Of a stretch of DNA of 47,831 bases, positions 16,951 through 24,744 are shown in pieces. This stretch comes from JBNKFV01 sp050290265 (GTDB lineage: Bacteria > Pseudomonadota > Gammaproteobacteria > Pseudomonadales > Cellvibrionaceae): assembly GCA_050290265.1 (NCBI GenBank), contig JBNKHI010000026.1, positions 1 through 47,831 on the forward strand. Direction: 5' to 3'. The stretch's first letter is position 1. Each line of letters begins with the position of its first letter. The position numbers and the translations under genes are program-made. The notes beneath the pieces were generated by a model that saw only the letters and a list, made by a program, of their open reading frames with translations, was not told the origin of the DNA and ran no database searches.

Positions 16951-17099
16951 AGCGGATCTATCGGAGATTACTTTTAGTTATAAGGTCATTTCTAGTAGTT
17001 GTCAGAAACGATATTCTTGTAACACCTTTCTAGTGCGTTTCGCAGGTGGATTTTCTCTTCTCATGCCTTTGGCTATGTACTTGGCGTATACCTGCGGCC

Positions 17100-17582
17100 T
17101 TAGGTGTGAGGCATGTTATCAAATAGCTTTTTAAGCACTTCGTTGAGCATTTGCAGTTGCCCTTCAGAAAGGCCTTCGTAGGTATTATCAAACAGGCGTT
17201 TTGTTGACTGGATAATGTGTTCCAGTGTTTTTTCGCCTTTCTCTGTAATGGTGACCACGGTGACGCGGGCATCTTTTTCTTGTTGTTTAATCTCTACCAG
17301 GCCGTTTTCCCGCATCTTGTAGACGGTTCTGGTAATAGTGGGCAAGCGGCTGGCGGCATGATTGGCTATGTCAGACATGCTTAGTGGGCCGTGCTCATGC
17401 AAAAGCATGGCTGTGCGCCATGAGGTGGTGGTCATGTTCACTTTTTTTAAGTGACGCTCCATGTTGTGCGCATAGCGGTTAGAAACGCGGGCTATCCAGT
17501 AAAAGGGGTAGCTTGTTGCGACAAATGGCTGTGCATCCGGGCGATATTTGGCCAATTCTTTTTCTGACTTTTTTTTGCTCAT
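17100..17582 (-). CDS. iacR: MarR-family regulator, IacR-like
   Basis: A 160-residue MarR protein with the winged helix-turn-helix SMSDIANHAASRLPTITRTVYKM and the wing EKDARVTVVTITEKG. It diverges from iacH, as iacR does in the iac loci of Acinetobacter and Pseudomonas putida 1290, so it is probably the IAA-responsive repressor of the cluster. I chose the ATG at 17582 (MSKKKSEKELAKYRP); a TTG six codons upstream is also open. The lysine-rich start is unusual but not unique. Ligand and sign of regulation are inferred from synteny. Confidence 0.82.
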   Translation of the reverse strand: MSKKKSEKELAKYRPDAQPFVATSYPFYWIARVSNRYAHNMERHLKKVNMTTTSWRTAMLLHEHGPLSMSDIANHAASRLPTITRTVYKMRENGLVEIKQQEKDARVTVVTITEKGEKTLEHIIQSTKRLFDNTYEGLSEGQLQMLNEVLKKLFDNMPHT

Positions 17583-17697
17583 GTATGGGTAATGCCTCAA
17601 AAACCTGCAGTAAATCTAAATGTTTAATGGGGGCTAACTGCTCTGCCTGCCTGCCTTGGCGGGCAATCTTACTGTTTTTTTGCAAATATTTCTTACT

Positions 17698-17730
17698 ATA
17701 TTACTTTACAATTCAAGTGATTTGTAATAT
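17698..17730. promoter_or_regulatory. Inverted repeats in the iacR-iacH intergenic region (candidate IacR operator)
   Basis: Two overlapping dyads occur: ATATTAC (17698-17704) with GTAATAT (17724-17730), and TTACAA (17706-17711) with TTGTAA (17722-17727). They lie about 40 bp upstream of the iacH Shine-Dalgarno site in an AT-rich stretch where promoters for both directions would be expected. MarR proteins bind palindromes of this size; binding by IacR is inference. Confidence 0.45.
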
Positions 17731-17771
17731 TTTTTTATCAGGCTTTGGCGAAATCTTGAGGAGAATTGTGA

Positions 17772-18893
17772 GTGAGAAATGGGGTTTGGGTTAGCAGAAT
17801 GAGTTTGGGTGACACGGGATTGTCTGTGGCAGTCAAAGACTCTATTGATATTGCTGGGTATCAAACTCTGTTAGGCAGTCAGGCTTTTATTCGGGAGCCA
17901 GTTCCTCGCGTGACGGCGCAGGTGGTGCAACAGCTGATAGATGCTGGTTTCCATATTGTGGGTAAGACCCATATGCATGAGTTGGCATTTGGTATGACAG
18001 GTGTTAATCGCTACTTTGGTACTCCGATTAACACTCTTTATCCCGATTTTATTCCTGGTGGTTCGTCCAGTGGTTCTGCTGTTGCTGTTGCCTGTGGTGA
18101 CGCAGATGTGGCGCTTGGTACGGACACCGGTGGTTCCGTTAGGGGGCCGGCCGCGTGCTGTGGTGTTTATGGTTTTAAGCCAACGTTTGGTCGTGTGAGC
18201 CGTGCTGGTGTTTGGCCAAGAGAATCTTCTTTGGACTGCGTAGGTGGTTTTGCCAGCGATATGGATAAGTTAGCCCGTTTACAGGCAACCTTAGACCCCG
18301 CCTTTGACTGGCCATTGGTTGATGTGGATTTAGCACAAATAAACATTGGCTATTATCGTGGTACCGCCAATGAAAAGATCCACGGCTGTGTTGCCGGCGC
18401 GTTTTCTGCTGCAAAAGTTAAGACCACTGCCACAGAGCTGCCCTTGTTTGCGGAGGCGTTTGCAGCGGGTCTTACCATTATCAGTTATGAAACGTTGCAA
18501 GCGTTTGGCCATTTACTGGATGGTAAAGAGCTTGGTGATGATGTGCGTCAACGTTTGCAGAATGCAAAAAATATTTCTGAAGAAGATTTAGCAGCTGCGG
18601 AAACTGTTCGTCGTGATTTTACGGCAGCATTCGACCAACAACTAGCACGGTTCCCTGTTATCGCCATGCCTGCATTGCCAGATTTTCCATTAACTCGTGC
18701 AGAGGCCTTGGCTGGAAAGCAAGACCTTAATGCAAGTTATTTTATTCGACCTTTTAATTTATCCGGTCATCCAGCCATTGTGATTCCCTTAAAAAATCAG
18801 AGTGATGGGCCGTGTGCAATTCAATTAGTGGCAGCAAAAGATAATGATTCGTGGTTGTTTAGTGTGGCGACTGCGTTGGCATCAAAATTATAA
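17772..18893 (+). CDS. iacH: Amidase-signature family protein IacH
   Basis: First gene of the iac operon. The 373-residue amidase-signature enzyme keeps the Ser-cisSer-Lys triad: K22 (SVAVKDSID), S98 (PGGSSSGSA) and S122 (GTDTGGSVRGP), spaced as in FAAH (142/217/241). In the iac pathway it is thought to hydrolyse an amide formed after oxidation of the indole ring; its exact substrate is less settled than that of IacA and IacE. A strong GAGGAG site lies eight bases before the GTG at 17772. An ATG at 17799 would still keep the triad. iacA follows 16 bp after the stop. Confidence 0.85.
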   Translation: MRNGVWVSRMSLGDTGLSVAVKDSIDIAGYQTLLGSQAFIREPVPRVTAQVVQQLIDAGFHIVGKTHMHELAFGMTGVNRYFGTPINTLYPDFIPGGSSSGSAVAVACGDADVALGTDTGGSVRGPAACCGVYGFKPTFGRVSRAGVWPRESSLDCVGGFASDMDKLARLQATLDPAFDWPLVDVDLAQINIGYYRGTANEKIHGCVAGAFSAAKVKTTATELPLFAEAFAAGLTIISYETLQAFGHLLDGKELGDDVRQRLQNAKNISEEDLAAAETVRRDFTAAFDQQLARFPVIAMPALPDFPLTRAEALAGKQDLNASYFIRPFNLSGHPAIVIPLKNQSDGPCAIQLVAAKDNDSWLFSVATALASKL

Positions 18894-18909
18894 ATAGAAG
18901 GAGCAGACT

Positions 18910-20061
18910 ATGACTGCGTATGTATTAGATAAGACGCGCTGGGGCGGCGAAAAAATATTTGACGCCTTACTGAATGATGTTCGTGCTCGGCGCAATGAGT
19001 TTGAAACACAGCGCTATATTTCTGACGATGTTGTTAGCAAATTTAAAGAAGTAGGAATGTATCGTGCATTCGTGCCAAAAAACTTTGGCGGCGATGAGAA
19101 AACTCCGATGGAGTTTTTACTGGCAGTAGAGGCGATCGCGGCGGCGGATGGTTCTGCAGGTTGGGTGTCCAGTTTTGGTATGGCTCCCACGTATTTGGCA
19201 GCTTTGCCCAACGAAACTCTGGATAAAATCTGGCAGGACACGCCCGATATTGTATTCGGTGCTGGTATTTTTCCACCCCAGCAATCAGTGAAGGCTGAAG
19301 GGGGATACCGTGTGAGCGGTCGCTGGCAATTTGCCAGTGGTAGTAAAGGTACTAATCTGTTGGGCGTTGGTATTTTAACTGAAGAAAAAACGGCGTTACC
19401 GCGTATGGCGGTATTGCCCACCGAACAGGTTTTGATTGACGAAAGTTCCTGGCATGTTCACGGTATGGCGGGAACCGGCAGCTTTGATATTGTTGTTGAT
19501 GATGTATTTGTCCCGGAAGAATGGACCTGTATTAGAGGCGGCAAGCCAAATATTGATGGTCATTTTTTCCGTTACCCATCGTTGTCTCTAGCAACACAAG
19601 TGTTGTCGGTTACCACTGCGGGTATTGCTCGTGAGTCTTTGGATATTGTTTACGAAATGGCGGAGGGTCGGAAGTCTGTGACTGGAGCCCCTGGTGTGGG
19701 TGACCGTAATTATGTACAGATTGAAATGGCCAAAGCAGAAGCACGGTTGCGTTCTGCACGTGCTTTCTTTTATGAATCCACAGAACAAGCTTGGGACGCT
19801 ATTGCCGAGCATGGTGAAGTTCCACCTGACTTGATCAATATGCTGCGCTTGTCTGCGAGTCATTTAACACGAGAGTGCGCAGAGGTTACGGCTACCGCTT
19901 ATAAAATGGTGGGCATGAGCAGTGTTTACTATGCTCATCCGTTGTCACGTTGTTTTCGCGACGTACATTTGGCCACACAACACGCCTTTATGGGTGAAAT
20001 TACTTTTCAGAATGCAGGTGCAATGTTGTTCGGTAAGCAACCGCTGCCGGGCTATTTATAA
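18910..20061 (+). CDS. iacA: Flavin-dependent indole-3-acetate monooxygenase IacA (acyl-CoA dehydrogenase fold)
   Basis: A 383-residue group-D flavin monooxygenase related to acyl-CoA dehydrogenases and to HsaA and HpaH-C2 oxygenase components. Recognisable parts are the N-terminal helical domain (FKEVGMYRAFVPKNFGGDE), the middle beta domain (GGYRVSGRWQFASGSKGTNL, GTGSFDIVVDDVFVP) and the C-terminal helices ending in PLPGYL. In characterised iac systems IacA starts IAA oxidation at the indole C2-C3 bond using reduced flavin. IacG, at the end of the same operon, is the likely supplier. A true acyl-CoA dehydrogenase role is unlikely given the Rieske and reductase neighbours. Confidence 0.88.
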   Translation: MTAYVLDKTRWGGEKIFDALLNDVRARRNEFETQRYISDDVVSKFKEVGMYRAFVPKNFGGDEKTPMEFLLAVEAIAAADGSAGWVSSFGMAPTYLAALPNETLDKIWQDTPDIVFGAGIFPPQQSVKAEGGYRVSGRWQFASGSKGTNLLGVGILTEEKTALPRMAVLPTEQVLIDESSWHVHGMAGTGSFDIVVDDVFVPEEWTCIRGGKPNIDGHFFRYPSLSLATQVLSVTTAGIARESLDIVYEMAEGRKSVTGAPGVGDRNYVQIEMAKAEARLRSARAFFYESTEQAWDAIAEHGEVPPDLINMLRLSASHLTRECAEVTATAYKMVGMSSVYYAHPLSRCFRDVHLATQHAFMGEITFQNAGAMLFGKQPLPGYL

Positions 20062-20082
20062 ATTCAACAGGAGGATACGACC

Positions 20083-20442
20083 ATGACTGATTCAGCTTCG
20101 CTAAGAGTGTTGTTTTGTATTGGTATTAACCAAAACTTTATGAACGCCAGTAAGCAGGAAATGGGTGATGTTTGGCAAGCGTTCAGTGCCATGATGAAAG
20201 GGATCGATTCCTTACCTGGTGTGACAACGCTGGGCATTATGGATGACGACCGTATTCAGGTTGGACCGTCAACATCGGCGCCTTGGACTTGTTACATTAT
20301 GGCCGACGTGCCTGACTACAACACTGTCGTTGAAGCCTGTAATTTGTTTCGCACTATTCCAGTGGGTAATGGGGATCACGCGCTGTGGAAATACGCAAAG
20401 GTCGAAGCTCGTATCGGTCGTGAGTTAGTGGTGCCTGAGTAA
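20083..20442 (+). CDS. iacB: IacB, small protein of the IAA degradation cluster
   Basis: A 119-residue protein matching IacB in size and position (A-B-I-C order). It contains no catalytic motif that I recognise. Visible segments are GDVWQAFSAMMKGIDSLPGV and WTCYIMADVPDYNTVVEACN, then LWKYAKVEARIGREL, an alternation that suggests a ferredoxin-like (dimeric alpha-beta barrel) fold. Its role in IAA breakdown is unclear. Its stop codon overlaps the iacI start in TAATG, indicating translational coupling. Confidence 0.8.
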   Translation: MTDSASLRVLFCIGINQNFMNASKQEMGDVWQAFSAMMKGIDSLPGVTTLGIMDDDRIQVGPSTSAPWTCYIMADVPDYNTVVEACNLFRTIPVGNGDHALWKYAKVEARIGRELVVPE

Positions 20443-20966
20443 TGACTGTGTCAGACAAACTGTTACAACCGTTGTTAAAGCGTTTGGAACAGTTGGAAGC
20501 AGAGCAGCAGGTACGTTTTTGCATGAATCGGTATATGCGTTTGTGCGACACCCTGGATGAGAAAACAGACCTTGATGAGTTGCTGGGGCTGTTTACCGAT
20601 GACGCAATTTGGGAGGGTATTGGTGCCCTGTACAGTCAACGTTTGGGCCGGCACGAAGGCGCCGCTGCTATTCGGGACATGTTTGCAAAATATACCCAGC
20701 CTCCGGCGCATTTCTTATTCAACTTGCATGTGCTGGGTAATGAATTAATTACCGTGAACGGTTCGGCAGCGACAGGTAGTTGGGTGTTGCTGCAGCCATC
20801 AGATTTTGTTGATGGCCGCTCACACATTACCAGTGCAAGAATTACTGCAACGTTTCGTTGCGATAAGGGCGTTTGGAAAATGAGCCATTTTCAAACGGAG
20901 AACCTATTTAGTCGTGCAATGCTAAAACCTTGGTCGGAAGCCGCTAACTTACCCGTGCCCGATTAA
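20442..20966 (+). CDS. iacI: SnoaL-like protein IacI
   Basis: A 174-residue NTF2/SnoaL-like protein (MNRYMRLCDTLDE, LLGLFTDDAIWEGIG, then the sheet around GSAATGSWVLLQPSDF and WKMSHFQTENLF). IacI of Caballeronia has been reported to be a cofactor-free hydrolase that opens the oxidised oxindole intermediate (dioxindole-3-acetate). I assign the same role here by position and fold. The start codon overlaps the iacB stop by one base, and iacC follows 20 bp after the stop. Confidence 0.82.
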   Translation: MTVSDKLLQPLLKRLEQLEAEQQVRFCMNRYMRLCDTLDEKTDLDELLGLFTDDAIWEGIGALYSQRLGRHEGAAAIRDMFAKYTQPPAHFLFNLHVLGNELITVNGSAATGSWVLLQPSDFVDGRSHITSARITATFRCDKGVWKMSHFQTENLFSRAMLKPWSEAANLPVPD

Positions 20967-20986
20967 TAAACATTGGAGAAACCATA

Positions 20987-22261
20987 ATGTCAGAAGTTAT
21001 CGCTAGGTCATCAACAAATGTTGACGAGCTTGTGTTTGAAGAGAAGGTTCACAAGTCTTTATATACCAACCCTGATCTGTTCGAGGAAGAGCTGGATAAG
21101 GTTTTTAATAACACTTGGATTTGGGTTGCCCACGAAAGTGAAATACCGGAAGCCGGTTCTTATAAAACCGCAATGATTGGTCGTCAACCGGTTATTGTTG
21201 TGCGTGACAGAAAGAAAAATATTCATGTGTTGGAAAACCGCTGTCGCCATCGCGGCGCCACTGTGTGTGAAGGGAAAAAGGGTAAAACCAAAGCGTTTAC
21301 CTGCCCATATCACGGTTGGGGCTATTCGCTGGATGGTGACTTGCGTGCGTTGCCAAAGCCAGAAGAATATGAAGGTATTCTGGATAAAGCTGAGTATGGC
21401 TTGGGGAAACTGCGTCATGAAAGCTACCAGGGCATGATCTTCGCAACGTTTAACAAGGATATTGAACCTTTAGATGACTTTTTGGCCGGCGCTAAAAAGT
21501 GGATCGATTTATTTATGAAGCAGGGTGGCGGTTATCCGGTAAAAGTACTGGGCGACCATCGTTTCCGTTTTCCTGGAAACTGGAAAATTCAGTTGGAAAA
21601 TACCACTGATGCTTATCATTTTCCGATTGTGCATAAATCCTTTATTTCTTCTATTGATGACCAGACTGCAGAAGTTTTTGACTTCCTTGATGGTGAAGGT
21701 TTTGTGGAGGATTTAGGTAATGGCCACAGTGTGATGGTTATGATTCCAGAGTTGGTTGATTTGGAAGAAAACCTGGATGATCCCATTCCGGAGCGTTTTG
21801 CTGAATTAGCTGCTGAGCTTGAGAAAGAAGGTTGTGACGATGCACAGATTCGTCGCCTGGTTCGCGCAGCTGGTGGTTCGGGCTTTAATTTGAATTTGTT
21901 TCCGAACGTGTCTTGTTCCATGGCATTTTTCCGTGTGCTGACTCCCGTGAGTGTCAATTGTACCGAAATTCATCACGTTGCTATTGGTGGTGAAGGTGCG
22001 CCAGAGGCGTTTAATGAAAAACGTATACGTTTACACGAGCATTTCCAAGGTCCAATGGGTTTTGGTACGCCCGATGATGGCGAAGCGTGGGAGCGTGTGC
22101 AGCAGGGCGCCAATGCGGGGCCTGATGGTTGGATTATGGTCAATCGTGGTATGTCGAAGTTAACCACTTCGGCTGACGGCAACGTTAAAGGGGCGGTCTG
22201 TTCCGAAACCGGCATGCGTGCAGCCTACCGTCAGTATCGCAAAACTATGCTAGGACAATAG
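20987..22261 (+). CDS. iacC: Rieske non-heme iron oxygenase large subunit IacC
   Basis: A 424-residue alpha subunit of a ring-hydroxylating dioxygenase. The Rieske [2Fe-2S] ligands are C86, H88, C106 and H109 (NRCRHRGAT, CPYHGWGY). The mononuclear iron site is marked by D208, H211 and H216 (NTTDAYHFPIVH). The sequence looks closest to the benzoate/anthranilate dioxygenase group. With IacD and the reductase IacF it should dihydroxylate the aromatic ring late in the pathway so that catechol is released. iacD follows 15 bp later. Confidence 0.9.
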   Translation: MSEVIARSSTNVDELVFEEKVHKSLYTNPDLFEEELDKVFNNTWIWVAHESEIPEAGSYKTAMIGRQPVIVVRDRKKNIHVLENRCRHRGATVCEGKKGKTKAFTCPYHGWGYSLDGDLRALPKPEEYEGILDKAEYGLGKLRHESYQGMIFATFNKDIEPLDDFLAGAKKWIDLFMKQGGGYPVKVLGDHRFRFPGNWKIQLENTTDAYHFPIVHKSFISSIDDQTAEVFDFLDGEGFVEDLGNGHSVMVMIPELVDLEENLDDPIPERFAELAAELEKEGCDDAQIRRLVRAAGGSGFNLNLFPNVSCSMAFFRVLTPVSVNCTEIHHVAIGGEGAPEAFNEKRIRLHEHFQGPMGFGTPDDGEAWERVQQGANAGPDGWIMVNRGMSKLTTSADGNVKGAVCSETGMRAAYRQYRKTMLGQ

Positions 22262-22276
22262 GCTTAAGGAGCTCTC

Positions 22277-22759
22277 ATGAATATAGATTTATCGCTACTG
22301 AATGAAGTGACTGCTTTCTTATCTACGGAAGCGGATATGCTGGATAACAAAGAGTATGAAAGCTGGCTGCAGCTTTGGGCTGAAGATGGGCTTTACATCG
22401 TGCCGGTTGATCACAGTGTTACCGACTACAAACACAGTCTAAACGTCGCCTATGATGATGCGGAAATGCGTACCCTGCGTGTGAATCGTTTAACCAGTGG
22501 TGAAGCGGTATCAACGACTGACGCTAAGAAAACAGTTAGAACCCTGTCGCGGTTTCGTGTGTTAGCGGATGAAGATGATGTTGTGACAGTGCGTTGTGCT
22601 TACTGTTTGTTTGAAGACAACAAAAATGGAATCCGACAATTTCCTGCCAATCTGCAGTTTAGACTAGTCCGCGACGGTAGTAGTTTTAAAATTTTGGAAA
22701 AGGTGGTCAAAATCATGAAGTCTGACCAACACCTAACCACCATTAGTTATCTTTTTTAG
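22277..22759 (+). CDS. iacD: Ring-hydroxylating dioxygenase small subunit IacD
   Basis: A 160-residue beta subunit with the NTF2-like fold of this family: N-terminal EVTAFLSTEADMLDNKEYES, LQLWAEDGLYIVPVD, TRTL-like VRTLSRFRVL, and a C-terminal KILEKVVKIMKSDQHL strand. It pairs with IacC in a hetero-oligomeric oxygenase and has no iron ligands of its own. The next gene starts only 8 bp after its stop. Confidence 0.88.
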   Translation: MNIDLSLLNEVTAFLSTEADMLDNKEYESWLQLWAEDGLYIVPVDHSVTDYKHSLNVAYDDAEMRTLRVNRLTSGEAVSTTDAKKTVRTLSRFRVLADEDDVVTVRCAYCLFEDNKNGIRQFPANLQFRLVRDGSSFKILEKVVKIMKSDQHLTTISYLF

Positions 22760-22767
22760 GAGGCACT

Positions 22768-23511
22768 ATGTCTCGCGTAGTTGTAGTTACGGGTGCTGGA
22801 AAAGGGATAGGCTGGCATATGGCTGAAGCTTTTGCGGCAGCGGGTTACGTGGTTGTGGCAACTGATGTCGCTGTTGATGAAGTGAGTGCGAGAATCGCCA
22901 GCGCAGGTTATACCGAAGAACAAGTGGTAGCCATGTCATTAAATGTGACAAAAAAAGACGACTTTGCTGCTGTGCTTGCGCAGACTGTAGCGCGTTTTGG
23001 TCGCTGTGATGTGCTGGTTAACAATGCTGGTATTACGCCAACAACTCCGGTTATGGATATTTCGCCTGAAGAGTTTTCGCAAGTTCTAGATGTGAATCTG
23101 AAGGGTTGCTTTGTGGGTTGCCAGGTTTTTGGTGCGCATTTTGAAAGCATTGGCGATGGTCGCATTATTAATATGGCGTCACTTGCAGGGCAAATGGGGG
23201 GGACCGCCTCCGGTGCGCATTATGCCGCATCGAAGGCTGGGATTATTACCCTGACAAAAATATTTGCTCGGCAGTTGGCCGGTAGTGGTACCACCGTAAA
23301 TGCTATTGCGCCTGGCCCGGTAGATGTGGAATCTATTACGGAGAAAGTTTCCCCAGAGAAATTGCAAAACATAATTGAAACCATGGTGCCTGTGAAAAAA
23401 ATGACTTCCCCCGATTTTCTGGGTTCGATGGCAGTGATGTTAGCCAGTGAGTCTGCAGCAACGGTGACGGGCGCAACCTGGGATGTTAACGGTGGGATTT
23501 ATATGCGCTAA
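22768..23511 (+). CDS. iacE: Short-chain dehydrogenase/reductase IacE
   Basis: A 247-residue SDR with the cofactor motif TGAGKGIG (8-15), NNAG (85-88) and the catalytic S138, Y152 and K156. An acidic residue after beta-2 (D34) suggests NAD(H) preference. In studied iac systems IacE acts with IacA to give the dioxindole-3-acetate intermediate. The C-terminal GATWDVNGGIYMR is the standard SDR end. Confidence 0.9.
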   Translation: MSRVVVVTGAGKGIGWHMAEAFAAAGYVVVATDVAVDEVSARIASAGYTEEQVVAMSLNVTKKDDFAAVLAQTVARFGRCDVLVNNAGITPTTPVMDISPEEFSQVLDVNLKGCFVGCQVFGAHFESIGDGRIINMASLAGQMGGTASGAHYAASKAGIITLTKIFARQLAGSGTTVNAIAPGPVDVESITEKVSPEKLQNIIETMVPVKKMTSPDFLGSMAVMLASESAATVTGATWDVNGGIYMR

Positions 23512-23533
23512 GCGCAGGGTTAAAGGTTAGACG

Positions 23534-24487
23534 ATGACAGATTTAATTGATGTGGTCATTACTTCACGTGAAGAGCAAGGTAGTGATATAGCCGTATTAA
23601 CACTGCAGCTTGCCAATAAAGAGCCGCTTCCAGCATTTGAGGCGGGTGCCCATATTGATGTACATATTGGCGATGATCTTATTCGGCAATATTCCCTGAG
23701 TAATGATCCAGGTGATAGCCAGTCTTATCGTATCGCGGTGCTTAAGGACCCAAAGTCCCGCGGAGGATCCGAAGCGATATTTGACAATTTTAGTGCTGGC
23801 AAAACAATCCAAATAAGTGCACCACGTAATCACTTTCCGTTGGCTGCCAGTAGCGGAAAGTCGGTTCTGTTAGCGGGTGGTATTGGTATTACGCCTATGT
23901 TGGCGATGGCTTATGAACTTAATGCCAAGGGACAGCCTTTTGAACTGCATTATTGTCTCAAAACCAGAGCTAGCGGTGCATTTGTGGATGAACTCACTAA
24001 TACGTTTGGGCCTGCCGTGCATTTTCATTGCAGCAGAGAGGGTGAGAAAAAACGGATTGACCTCGCACAGGTATTACTACCTTGTGATCCCGACTTACAT
24101 ATATATGTTTGTGGGCCGGAAGTCTTCTTGGACGCTGTCATAGATTTTGCGAAAAATGCGGGTTACTCAAGCGAGCAGGTTCACTTCGAGTATTTTAATG
24201 CTGAGGTGGATCTCACGGGTGACGCCTTTGAGGTTTACTGTGAGCAAAGTGACAAAGTTGTACAGGTTGCGCCAGACCAAACTATTGCAAGGGCATTAAA
24301 AGAAGTGGGTATTCGGGTCGATGTATCTTGTGAGGAAGGTGTGTGCGGTACTTGTATTACCGATGTGCTGGAGGGTACGCCCGAGCATAGAGATCATTTT
24401 TTAACAGATGATGAGAAAGCAGACAACGATCAAATGGCGGTTTGTTGTTCCCGCAGTCGGTCTGCACGTCTGGTTTTAGATATCTAA
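23534..24487 (+). CDS. iacF: Oxygenase reductase component IacF (phthalate dioxygenase reductase type)
   Basis: A 317-residue electron-transfer protein feeding the IacC/IacD oxygenase. It has a flavin-binding barrel (RQYSLSNDP, about residues 51-59), an NAD(P) domain (LLAGGIGITPMLAMA, 112-126; YVCGPEVFLDAV) and a C-terminal plant-type [2Fe-2S] domain with C266, C271, C274 and C304 (C-x4-C-x2-C-x29-C). This flavin-NAD-ferredoxin order is that of phthalate dioxygenase reductase, whose flavin is FMN. The following gene is the tautomerase-like insert, 35 bp downstream. Confidence 0.9.
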   Translation: MTDLIDVVITSREEQGSDIAVLTLQLANKEPLPAFEAGAHIDVHIGDDLIRQYSLSNDPGDSQSYRIAVLKDPKSRGGSEAIFDNFSAGKTIQISAPRNHFPLAASSGKSVLLAGGIGITPMLAMAYELNAKGQPFELHYCLKTRASGAFVDELTNTFGPAVHFHCSREGEKKRIDLAQVLLPCDPDLHIYVCGPEVFLDAVIDFAKNAGYSSEQVHFEYFNAEVDLTGDAFEVYCEQSDKVVQVAPDQTIARALKEVGIRVDVSCEEGVCGTCITDVLEGTPEHRDHFLTDDEKADNDQMAVCCSRSRSARLVLDI

Positions 24488-24522
24488 GATAATACTGAAT
24501 CGATTTTAAGAGGAGAGAGAGT

Positions 24523-24714
24523 GTGCCACTGATAAGCGTAGACATGATAGAAGGGCGGACGCCTGAACAAATTGAAAATTTGATCAAGGGTATCGCCGAA
24601 GCTGTGATGGAGGCGATAGATGCCCCTGAAGATAGTATTCGTGTGCGGATCAATGAGTATAAGAAGACTCATTGGGGTATGGGCACATTGCCTGCACATA
24701 AAGCCGGTCGATAA
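24523..24714 (+). CDS. 4-oxalocrotonate tautomerase-like protein inside the iac operon
   Basis: A 63-residue protein; removal of the start residue exposes Pro1, the catalytic base of the tautomerase superfamily. R11 and R39 of 4-oxalocrotonate tautomerase are also present at exactly those positions, and W50 replaces the usual F50. The start is GTG at 24523 behind AGGAGAG. It lies between iacF and iacG in the same direction with short gaps, so it should be co-expressed. No catechol meta-cleavage gene that would need a 4-OT is present in the window, so it may act on an enol or keto intermediate of IAA breakdown, or promiscuously. It is not part of the iac cluster order that I know. Confidence 0.85.
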   Translation: MPLISVDMIEGRTPEQIENLIKGIAEAVMEAIDAPEDSIRVRINEYKKTHWGMGTLPAHKAGR

Positions 24715-24744
24715 ATATTTATAATAATTAGGCGAGGTAATCAA

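Noticed and set aside
16914..16985. Integron attC-like sequence (CCCTAACAAAAGGC) at the end of the lipoprotein gene
   Set aside because: No matching GTTRRRY partner able to pair with CTAAC occurs downstream and no second cassette or integrase is present; the simple TTCG hairpin explains the symmetry.
17648..17681. Hairpin TGCCTGCC/GGCGGGCA followed by a T7 run upstream of iacH
   Set aside because: The T-run begins about 10 bases after the stem and the loop is only two bases; no leader ORF is seen, so an attenuator is not supported.
18910..20061. Fatty acid acyl-CoA dehydrogenase
   Set aside because: The operon contains Rieske oxygenase, flavin reductase and amidase genes in iac order; a flavin monooxygenase of the same fold fits far better.
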